From Desulfobacterales bacterium (GTDB lineage Bacteria > Desulfobacterota > Desulfobacteria > Desulfobacterales > Desulfobacteraceae): DNA of 9,730 nt. Positions 1 to 7,004 of the stretch are shown one piece after another; position 1 is the first letter of the stretch, and each line of letters opens with the position of its first letter. The notes under the pieces were generated by a model that saw only the letters and a list, made by a program, of their open reading frames with translations, had not been told where the DNA came from and made no database searches. Location of the stretch: positions 1-9,730 of the forward strand of contig JAKSAU010000109.1 in assembly GCA_022361535.1 (NCBI GenBank), in the 5' to 3' direction. Position numbers and translations under genes: made by a program.

Positions 1-1109
1 CCCGTGAGTATAAAGACGAAAAAGCAATAATAAAGTGAGGTTCCCCGGTCAAACCCCAAGCAGAGAAAGGCCCCGGCCATCATGAGCAAACTGCCGGCAA
101 GGCTGGCGTTTTTACCTCCAAACAGGTTCACAACCCGTCCCATGGCAAGGCTGCCCAATGACCAGCCAAGACTTAACGACAACATGGCATATCCCACCAC
201 CATGGGAGATTGTGACAAAGCACCCTGCAAAAATAAAGGAGCATATGCAAACAGAGCAAACATGGATAGGCTTGCCCCGAACGTTATTGCATTACCAAGG
301 GCAAACCCGGGATATTTAAAGAAGGTAAAATCCAGAAACGGATCTATCGCCCTTCGCTCTGCAAAGACAAACCCAACTGCCAGCACTAAGGTCATGACAA
401 TCAAAAACACACCGAAACTTGAAGACCATGGAATTTCTCTTCCGCCTGTCATCACTAAGGTAAGGCCGCCCAGAACAGCTCCGGAAAAACAAGTGATACC
501 AGCCCAGTCCAGATCAATTTGCTTATCTTTTTGCCTAAACTCTTTGAAGAAAAAGGCAATGCCTGCCAACGACAGGAAGCCCAAGGGCAGGTTAATGAAG
601 AATATCCATCGCCATGACAGATAAGTAACCATGAAACCTCCCAGAGTTGGCCCGATCACCGATGAGATACCCCATATTGCACTTGCCAGGGAAAGGGTTT
701 TACCACGCTGCTCTGACGAGGATACTTCTGTGAGGACCACATAAACCAGGGCAAAAATCCCGCCAGCGCCAATGCCCTGGAACACCCTGGCACCCACGAG
801 TACCCCCATGGACGGTGAGACTCCGGCAGCAGCAGAAGCCAGCACAAACAAAGAAATGGAAATAATCATCAGGACTTTAGCAGGGTAAAGGTCTGACAGC
901 TTTCCAAACACAGGCAGTGAGACAGCTCTGGCTAAAAAATATGCCGAATAGACCCAGGCATATAAGGCCATCCCGCCCAATTCTGCAATAATTGTGGGCA
1001 TGGCCGCAGACATGACCAAAGCATCCAAGGCACCTAAAAACAATGCTAAAAGCGATGCCCCGATTATCAGCCCACGCTCCTTTTGGCCTATAGTTTCAGG
1101 ACCGGTCAT
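1..1109 (-). CDS. MFS multidrug efflux transporter, DHA2 (EmrB/QacA) family, 3' end outside window
   Basis: Inner-membrane proton-driven efflux permease; the substrate cannot be told from sequence. The frame is open from ATG at 1109 to the left edge, giving 369 complete codons of a family that usually has about 470-530, so roughly the last quarter is missing. Visible family marks are LDALVMSAAMPTI in helix 1 with the acidic residue D29, GKLSDLYPAK (motif A, residues 69-78, D73), ARVFQGIGAGG (motif C-like, R108, G112, G114, G116), GPTLGG near 153-158, WRWIFFINLPLG at 166-177, and LDWAG at 200-204, which in this family precedes the extra helices of the 14-helix DHA2 type. The start overlaps the sbcC stop in ATGA and has a GGAGG six bases upstream, so translation is probably coupled to sbcC. 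The family call is firm. A specific name such as EmrB is not justified. No frameshift is seen. Confidence 0.93.
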   Translation of the reverse strand, partial: MTGPETIGQKERGLIIGASLLALFLGALDALVMSAAMPTIIAELGGMALYAWVYSAYFLARAVSLPVFGKLSDLYPAKVLMIISISLFVLASAAAGVSPSMGVLVGARVFQGIGAGGIFALVYVVLTEVSSSEQRGKTLSLASAIWGISSVIGPTLGGFMVTYLSWRWIFFINLPLGFLSLAGIAFFFKEFRQKDKQIDLDWAGITCFSGAVLGGLTLVMTGGREIPWSSSFGVFLIVMTLVLAVGFVFAERRAIDPFLDFTFFKYPGFALGNAITFGASLSMFALFAYAPLFLQGALSQSPMVVGYAMLSLSLGWSLGSLAMGRVVNLFGGKNASLAGSLLMMAGAFLCLGFDRGTSLYYCFFVFILT

Positions 1110-4100
1110 GACTGTCCTCCAGCTGAAAACCTTTCATCCAGTCGGCTTATTCCCAGGCCGGTCCTGGGCGAGACCTGGATCTGGGTGACAATACGCTCTT
1201 TCATGGCCTCAACATGAGAGATTACACCGATCATTTTTCCTGCCGCATTGAGGCTGTCCAAGGCATCCAGGGCTATATCAAGAGTTTCAGGATCAAGCGT
1301 GCCAAATCCCTCATCCAGGAAAAGAGAATCAATGGATGTACGGCTGGACACCAGATCAGATAAAGCAAGGGCAAGGGCAAGACTAACCAGAAAGCTTTCT
1401 CCCCCTGACAGGGTCCGTGTATCCCGTACCACATCTGCCTGCCAGGTATCGGTTACCTCAAGGCTTAACTCTTCTTGAGCCTTTTGGCGAAGCTGATACC
1501 TGCCCTGTAGGTGTTCCAACCGTTTGTTGGCAAGAAATAAAAGATGATCCAAAGTCAACCCTTGTGCAAATTTGCGAAATTTATCTCCATCCTTTGACCC
1601 GATGAGTCCGGACAGGTGCACCCAGTTATCATAAATGGCTTTTTGCTTATCAATTTTATCAAACAGACTGGCCTGTAAAGCTCTCTGCTCTTTGTCCGCC
1701 CGAATTCTCTCTTTGATTTCACCCCGCTCCATGATCAGATCCCGGGTCTTGACATTGATTGTGTCAAGCTGACTTTCCAAATCCTTTTTAGACTGTTTGG
1801 GAGAACCCTTTGCCTCGTGGGTCTCAATGGCCTCCAGGACTTTTTCCTTTAAAGTCTTGGCAGATTCCAACTCCTTGATAAGCCCTGCTTTCAAGGCTTC
1901 AAGCCTTGATCGTTCACCCGGTTCCATGAGTGCTTTAAGAAAGGCTTTTTGGGAATCAAATTCACTTTGGGCAAGGCATGCCTCCCATTCCAAAACAGCC
2001 TGTGCTTCTTTTTTACCAAGGTCCTTAACAGTCTGTTTCAATGACGCCTGATTTCCTTTAAGCTGATCAGCCTCAGCCCGGGTATGGTCCTGCTTAGTCA
2101 CAGCCTTTTCCAAATTTGTTTCAGCCACTTCCACCAAAGATATAAGTCTTTTTCGTTCCCTGGTTGTGTCTTTATCCTGAAATAGTAGTTTTCGCTCATC
2201 TTGCAATGCATCAAGATTTTTTTGTTTTTGAGCATGTTCAGTTTCAAGAGCCAAAACCTGGTCTTTAACCAGAACCATTTCTTTGTCGATCAAAGCACTT
2301 TGCTCACCCAGTTCGGACAACATCCGATCTGTTTCTTTTTCAGACAGCACAGCTGCCTGCCAGGTGTCCCAAAGTTTTTGATGCGATTTTAACCAATTGT
2401 CCTGTTCCTTTATGCCGGGCAAGTGCTGCTCAGCCTTGATATTCACCCGGCTTAAAGTGGACTTTAATTCCGGCTCAAGATTATTCACCTCGGCTTGTAC
2501 AGCGTCAAGCCTGCTTTGGATAGCCTTCTGGTTTAGGACAATCTGTTCTTTTTCCTTCTCTGCCATAGCCTGCTCATGACGCAGGTCCTTGATTGCGGTA
2601 TTTAGTTGTGTAAACTGTTCACGGCCTTTTTCAAGTTTTTTGTCCAGCCTGTTTAACTCTTTTAAAACAGATTCAAGCTCCAAAAACTGTTGTGACTCAT
2701 TGTTTAGCCATTCATTTACTGTTTCTGTATGGCCCGGTTTGATACCCGCATCCAGTTTTAATTGCCCGGACAGTCCACCCCACTCGGATTCCACATCTGC
2801 CTGCCGGATTGATATCTCCTGGTATTCTTTTTCCAGCATATCCAGTCGGGCCTTTGTGTCTGCCAACAGCCTTGTGCCTTTATTTAGTTCAGCTTCTACC
2901 CGTTCTAATTCCTTGGCTTTGTCCTTTTTACGGGTCCGGGTATCAGAGGGATTGGTCTGCTTGTATTCGTCTATGGCCGGATGCTCCTTAGCACCACATA
3001 AAGGACAGGCCTCGCCCTGCTCAAGACGAGACCTGTGTTCTGCAAGGCCTGCGATCCGTTCTTCTAAAACCAGGGTATTATCAAGATCTAAAAGATGTTC
3101 CTGCAGTTGCTTACGCTGGCGGCTTAAGTCTTCCGTTAGATCTTTGTGCTGACTATTTTCTTTTTCAAGACGTTCTTTGTCTGCAGAGAGTTTGCTTATT
3201 CTGTCAAGGTCTATTGCATATTGACGGGAAAGATTGCCTAGTTTTTCCCTTAAATGTGAATTGCCGGTAAGTTCTGAGAACGTTTTGTCTATGGTCTGCC
3301 TTTCCCGATCACCCAATATCGCTTGCTTTTCTTTTTCCTGTCTTTCAAGGGTCTCAGCCAAAGCAGCAACATCTTTGCTTAATGACTTAGTGCGTTCTTG
3401 AACCGTTTCAAGGGCCTGAACGTTTTCCTGATCAGCGGCCTTGATTTCAGCCTGTTCAGAAAGCAACTGTTCCTTATTCTGAACGAGTTTACTCCTCTGG
3501 CTAAAAAGAGTGGTAGCAACCGGTAGAATCTCACCCAGGTATTGGTGGCCGCTGAAGGTTTTACGATAATGAGCCTGTTTTTCCTTTTCTTTATTAGCCG
3601 TTTTTTCCTGTATCCTAATCTTATCCAAAGCCGTTTCCAGGTCTTGCAGACGCGTCTTCAACACGGCCAGTTGTTTTGCTTTGGATGTAAACTCTTTACC
3701 GGTTTCCTTAATCTTCTGATCCAAAGGAATAATGGTCTCAGCCATTAGCGTTTCTGCTTTCGAATACTTTTCTTTGGCTTCAGACAAGCTAGTTTTGGCG
3801 TCCCCAGTTTCCTTTGCAAGTCTTTGCACCCGATTCAGAGTGGTCTGAAAAACAAGCTCAAGCTCTGTTAATTCTTTTTCCTTGTTGAGCTTTGCCGAAC
3901 GGCAGGCAGCAATTTCATCATAAACAGATTTGATCTCAAGTGCGGGTAAAGAAGATTTCAGACGGTCAAGATCTGGTTTACTGGCCTGCATTTTTTCTGT
4001 TGCAGCCTGAACCTTTACACATGCACTCTCTTCTTCTCCTTTTAGTTCTGCTTTTTTATCAAACCAGACAATTTCTTGAGTAATTTTTTCAGCCTGGCTT

Positions 4101-4801
4101 TTAAGTTCCTGCTCCTGCAGCTTGAGTCCTGCCATTTCCTTTTCCAGCTTGATAAGATCATCTGCACTAAACAACTCAACGACACCGGCTTTTGCCTGGA
4201 GCAGATCCAAAGGCTCTTTCTCCGATTTGGTCCGCTCAAAAACCGTCCTTGAAATTTCGCCGTAAATGTCGGTACCGGTCAACTCTTCTAAAAGTTCGGC
4301 CCGTTCATTGGCATTGGCGTTGAGAAATGCTGCAAATCCCCCTTGGGCAAGGAGAATGGATTTGGTAAACCGTCCAAAATCAAGGCCGGTAATCTCAAGT
4401 ATTTGACGAAGTTTTTCCTTTGTCTGGCTGGCAAGGATAGTGCCGTCAGCCTTTGCCAGTTCAACCTGTGGTGGCTGAAGCCTGCCTGTTGAACTTAATT
4501 TTGCCCTGCGCTGTGCCCAGAATGAACGATATATGGCCCCGTTCACTTCAAACTCTACTTCAGCAAGGCAATCCCCTGTATGACGGGTCATGAGTTCATT
4601 GGAACCGGACGAAACAGACAGTCTGGGGGTCTGATGATAAAGGGCCAGGCAGAGGGCATCAAGAATTGAAGTTTTCCCAGCCCCTGTTGGACCAGTGATG
4701 GCAAAGAGCCCATGATCGGAAAACTCAGGTTCCCTGAAATCAATTCTCCATTCACCCTTTAACGAATTTATATTTTTAAACCGCAGGCCCAGGATCTTCA
4801 C
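1106..4801 (-). CDS. sbcC: Exonuclease SbcCD subunit C (Rad50-type SMC ATPase)
   Basis: ATPase subunit of the SbcCD (Mre11/Rad50-type) nuclease, which cleaves DNA hairpins and processes blocked or double-strand ends using ATP. The 1231 residues show the full architecture. The Walker A sequence GPTGAGKTS is at 37-45 and the Q-loop glutamine is Q153 in LLAQGGF. A long N-terminal coiled coil rich in K, E, L and Q is followed by the zinc hook CPLC at C599-C602. The return coiled coil leads to the ABC signature LSGGE at 1131-1135, Walker B SLFLDEGFG with D1163 and E1164, and the H-loop ISHVEAM near the C-terminus. It is longer than the E. coli protein (1048 residues), and the difference probably lies in the coiled coil. 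The start codon is GTG, overlapping the sbcD stop in GTGA, with GGGAGGA six bases upstream. The protein looks intact and no key residue is missing. Confidence 0.98.
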   Translation of the reverse strand: MKILGLRFKNINSLKGEWRIDFREPEFSDHGLFAITGPTGAGKTSILDALCLALYHQTPRLSVSSGSNELMTRHTGDCLAEVEFEVNGAIYRSFWAQRRAKLSSTGRLQPPQVELAKADGTILASQTKEKLRQILEITGLDFGRFTKSILLAQGGFAAFLNANANERAELLEELTGTDIYGEISRTVFERTKSEKEPLDLLQAKAGVVELFSADDLIKLEKEMAGLKLQEQELKSQAEKITQEIVWFDKKAELKGEEESACVKVQAATEKMQASKPDLDRLKSSLPALEIKSVYDEIAACRSAKLNKEKELTELELVFQTTLNRVQRLAKETGDAKTSLSEAKEKYSKAETLMAETIIPLDQKIKETGKEFTSKAKQLAVLKTRLQDLETALDKIRIQEKTANKEKEKQAHYRKTFSGHQYLGEILPVATTLFSQRSKLVQNKEQLLSEQAEIKAADQENVQALETVQERTKSLSKDVAALAETLERQEKEKQAILGDRERQTIDKTFSELTGNSHLREKLGNLSRQYAIDLDRISKLSADKERLEKENSQHKDLTEDLSRQRKQLQEHLLDLDNTLVLEERIAGLAEHRSRLEQGEACPLCGAKEHPAIDEYKQTNPSDTRTRKKDKAKELERVEAELNKGTRLLADTKARLDMLEKEYQEISIRQADVESEWGGLSGQLKLDAGIKPGHTETVNEWLNNESQQFLELESVLKELNRLDKKLEKGREQFTQLNTAIKDLRHEQAMAEKEKEQIVLNQKAIQSRLDAVQAEVNNLEPELKSTLSRVNIKAEQHLPGIKEQDNWLKSHQKLWDTWQAAVLSEKETDRMLSELGEQSALIDKEMVLVKDQVLALETEHAQKQKNLDALQDERKLLFQDKDTTRERKRLISLVEVAETNLEKAVTKQDHTRAEADQLKGNQASLKQTVKDLGKKEAQAVLEWEACLAQSEFDSQKAFLKALMEPGERSRLEALKAGLIKELESAKTLKEKVLEAIETHEAKGSPKQSKKDLESQLDTINVKTRDLIMERGEIKERIRADKEQRALQASLFDKIDKQKAIYDNWVHLSGLIGSKDGDKFRKFAQGLTLDHLLFLANKRLEHLQGRYQLRQKAQEELSLEVTDTWQADVVRDTRTLSGGESFLVSLALALALSDLVSSRTSIDSLFLDEGFGTLDPETLDIALDALDSLNAAGKMIGVISHVEAMKERIVTQIQVSPRTGLGISRLDERFSAGGQS
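1116..1120 (-). promoter_or_regulatory. Shine-Dalgarno site of the efflux transporter, inside sbcC
   Basis: GGAGG on the minus strand lies six bases before the ATG at 1109. It falls in the Gly-Gly codons near the end of sbcC. Together with the 4-base ATGA overlap at 1106-1109, it fixes the transporter start and suggests reinitiation by ribosomes finishing sbcC. Confidence 0.8.
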
Positions 4802-6108
4802 AGTGATTCCTCCCGGACTTCTTTTTCTGAACCGGATTTTTCTTCCAACTCAGGTTTGCCTGGCACCCGGGTCTCAATCTGATCCAGGATTTCGTCAAAC
4901 ATGAGGTTCAGTGCCGCAGTCCGGTCTTCTGTTAGATCCTCAGTGCTTAAACGCCGGTTAAAGACTTCTTTGGGTGTTAATTCATCCAGCCGCTCCTCTA
5001 TCCGAGTTGATGTATCATGCTCTGAACTATTACGTTTCCTACGTACCCTTAGCAATTCCGGAGGCAAGGTATCCGAAAAAATGTCATTGATCAAATCCTG
5101 GAGCCGGTCCTGGAGGTCTGCAAGATAATGCTCCGCTGTTACCTCTGCTTCCAGCCAGATTTGTGTTTCTCCACCTGAACTCTTGTTTTTCAACTCTTTT
5201 AATTTGTCACCAATGGAATCAAGGTCTCCTTTTACACTCATCAGAGTCCTGAAAACAGGCACCTCAACCGGTGTAATTTGTTCCAGACCATTGGAATCGA
5301 AATCGACCTGAAGTACCTGCTTGGGATGATGTCCTTCGTCAAAGCTCAATGGAATTGGAGAACCTGAGTACCTGATATGTTCACAATCTTTAACGCGCTG
5401 CCCCCGGTGCAAATGACCTAAAGCCAGGTAATCCGCCAAAGGGAAACTGCCTGCGGGAAACGCATCCAATGAACCAATATATATATCGCGAACCGATTCC
5501 GATGATTTGGTGCCAACCACCGTAAGGTGGCCCGTTGCCATAATGGGTATGGTGCCCTCTTGAGCTTCCAGCCGAACCTGCTCGTTTTTTGCAATGTCAT
5601 AAACCTGCAGGTAAAACTGTTTTATAGCATCTGCTATGGCGACTTTTTTATCTTTGGATGTTTGGTCTTTAGCACTTCTCACCAAATCCGCAGGCCGAAG
5701 AAAAGGTATGGCACAAACAATAAGGCCGGGTTTCCCCTCATGATTGTTGAAAACCATCACATGATCTTTGGGTTCGGGATGAATACCTGCCACCACACGG
5801 GTGTTGAGACATTCAAGAAGGGAACGGGCTTCATTCAGAGTTGCAGCGGCATCATGGTTACCGCCCAAAATCAAAACCTGGCTGCACGTTGTAGACTGCA
5901 ACGAAACTATAAACTCATTGTAAAGCGCCCTGGCATAAGACGGCGGGGTTCCGGTATCAAAGATATCCCCTGCCACCACCAGTGCGTCCGCCTTGCGTGT
6001 ATCAATCTCTTTGGCCAGCCAATTTAAAAATGATTTATGTTCCCGGGCCCGGGTTTTACCCATAAAATGCTGACCAAGATGCCAGTCCGAGGTATGGAGA
6101 ATCCGCAT
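4798..6108 (-). CDS. sbcD: Exonuclease SbcCD subunit D (Mre11-type nuclease)
   Basis: Metal-dependent nuclease subunit that pairs with SbcC. The 436-residue protein carries the calcineurin-like phosphodiesterase motifs in order: SDWHLG with D8 and H10, GDIFDTG with D48 (D51 follows), GGNHD with N84, H85 and D86, ATGHLT with H194, and ALGHLHRGQ with H232 and H234. These are the expected Mn2+ ligands and catalytic histidine. The region after about residue 285 (TLMSVKGDLDSIGDKL) matches the SbcD C-terminal capping domain. The protein is somewhat longer than the usual 400 or so residues because of a charged Glu/Lys/Ser tail after about residue 412. The ATG at 6108 lies 4 bases after the stop of the solute-binding protein gene and has only a weak Shine-Dalgarno (GGA eight bases away), consistent with reinitiation. 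The TGA overlaps the sbcC GTG. Confidence 0.98.
   Translation of the reverse strand: MRILHTSDWHLGQHFMGKTRAREHKSFLNWLAKEIDTRKADALVVAGDIFDTGTPPSYARALYNEFIVSLQSTTCSQVLILGGNHDAAATLNEARSLLECLNTRVVAGIHPEPKDHVMVFNNHEGKPGLIVCAIPFLRPADLVRSAKDQTSKDKKVAIADAIKQFYLQVYDIAKNEQVRLEAQEGTIPIMATGHLTVVGTKSSESVRDIYIGSLDAFPAGSFPLADYLALGHLHRGQRVKDCEHIRYSGSPIPLSFDEGHHPKQVLQVDFDSNGLEQITPVEVPVFRTLMSVKGDLDSIGDKLKELKNKSSGGETQIWLEAEVTAEHYLADLQDRLQDLINDIFSDTLPPELLRVRRKRNSSEHDTSTRIEERLDELTPKEVFNRRLSTEDLTEDRTAALNLMFDEILDQIETRVPGKPELEEKSGSEKEVREESL
4808..4814 (-). promoter_or_regulatory. Shine-Dalgarno site of sbcC, inside the end of sbcD
   Basis: GGGAGGA on the minus strand is placed six bases before the GTG at 4801, within the last codons of sbcD. 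It supports the non-ATG start and translational coupling of the two subunits, which work as one complex. Confidence 0.8.
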
Positions 6109-6112
6109 TCAA

Positions 6113-6913
6113 TCAGTCCAGATAGGAAGAGTTAATATCGTCAATAGTGCCGTCATCATACATGGATTGCAGGACAGTTGTCATTCGGTTAAGCAATCCT
6201 TTATTCTCTTGGTTTATCCACTTTTTGGATATCATCAGGTAAGAGGGACGGGGCGGAGTAATGGGTACTGGAAGGCAGGACACGTCACATTGCTGTCCCT
6301 TTTCCACCAGTTTGAGCCGCATTTTATGGTAATTTGCAGCGACAGCATCTATTCTGCCGCCGGCCAGAAGCTTTTTTATATTTTGTTCCAGGGAATTGAC
6401 TTCCTGAATTGTTATACGTCCCAAATCGGCTGCCTGGCTTAATTCCGGGCTTATCTTAAACCCCCGGTGAATTCCGATAGTTTTCCCGTATAGATCTTCA
6501 ATGGTTGAAAAATCAAATTCATCACCGGATTTTACAAAGATATTGTAAGTACTGTAATGCAGCGGCACGGGAATAAAATGCGCATAGGCTTCACGTTCAG
6601 GGGTTCGAAAGCCTGAAAATCCTCCGTTGGATTTTCCGTCTTCAATCCGGGATAAGACCCGTTTCCAGGGATGAAACTCCAGCTTGCAGATCACATCCAT
6701 TCTGCGGCACATTTCATTGACAACATCCACATCTATTCCCCGGGGCTGCCCACCGTTTTTTCCGGCTACAATAAATGGCTTGAACTCCGGTACAGTAGAC
6801 AGGCGTATTATTTGTTTGTCAGCAGTTGCATCACTGGCATAGCCATATCCTGCATGGACCGCTAAAAAAACAAAAAGAGTATTTAATAAATAGAAACGGA
6901 TGGATTTCATCAT
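6113..6913 (-). CDS. Secreted substrate-binding protein, SBP family 3 (amino-acid-binding type)
   Basis: Periplasmic bilobed binding protein of the bacterial extracellular solute-binding protein family 3, 266 residues. The N-terminus is a classical signal peptide: a short basic start (MMKSIR), a hydrophobic core at about 7-20, and a likely cleavage after A26 in GYGYA/SDA. Family features include LSTVPEFKPF at 38-47, GIDVDVVNEMCRRM at 59-72 (the usual G-x-D-x-D/E-lobe start), FRTPEREAYAHFIPV at 102-116, and DLYGKTIGIHRG at 140-151 in the second lobe. Four cysteines (C69, C76, C209, C213) could form disulphides in the periplasm. No permease or ATPase gene is beside it, so it may be an orphan binding protein, a sensor input, or part of a transporter encoded elsewhere. 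The ligand is unknown. The start could be either of the adjacent ATGs at 6913 and 6910, and the ribosome site is weak (TGAG). It is the first gene of the likely sbcDC operon. Confidence 0.88.
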   Translation of the reverse strand: MMKSIRFYLLNTLFVFLAVHAGYGYASDATADKQIIRLSTVPEFKPFIVAGKNGGQPRGIDVDVVNEMCRRMDVICKLEFHPWKRVLSRIEDGKSNGGFSGFRTPEREAYAHFIPVPLHYSTYNIFVKSGDEFDFSTIEDLYGKTIGIHRGFKISPELSQAADLGRITIQEVNSLEQNIKKLLAGGRIDAVAANYHKMRLKLVEKGQQCDVSCLPVPITPPRPSYLMISKKWINQENKGLLNRMTTVLQSMYDDGTIDDINSSYLD

Positions 6914-6946
6914 TTACTCATATGGTTAATAATTCAACTGACCGTA

Positions 6947-6975
6947 AAGATATATCCGAAACCTTTACTAAGCAA
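6947..6975 (-). promoter_or_regulatory. Weak sigma70-like promoter candidate upstream of the solute-binding protein
   Basis: On the minus strand a TTGCTT box (6970-6975) and a TATCTT box (6947-6952) are separated by exactly 17 bases. The -10 box ends about 33 bases before the ATG at 6913. The spacing is ideal but the box matches are poor. The call rests mainly on position in the only gap (91 bases) between the acylase and the downstream gene set. Read-through from the acylase gene is an alternative, since I see no convincing terminator in this gap. Confidence 0.25.
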
Positions 6976-7004
6976 ATAGTTATTTCACCTTTTAGGCCCT
7001 TAAA

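Noticed and set aside
82..624. 180-codon plus-strand open frame
   Set aside because: It lies opposite the transporter gene, whose frame gives clear DHA2 motifs. The plus-strand product is rich in Asn, Lys, Pro and Arg with no recognisable fold.
2589..3152. 187-codon plus-strand open frame rich in Ser, Cys and Leu
   Set aside because: It is the antisense of the sbcC coiled-coil region. Reverse complements of Lys/Glu-rich coding DNA commonly yield Ser/Phe/Leu-rich open frames. It spans the zinc hook of an intact gene.
5527..6027. 166-codon plus-strand open frame
   Set aside because: It is opposite the catalytic domain of sbcD, whose motifs are complete. No family signature is seen on the plus strand.
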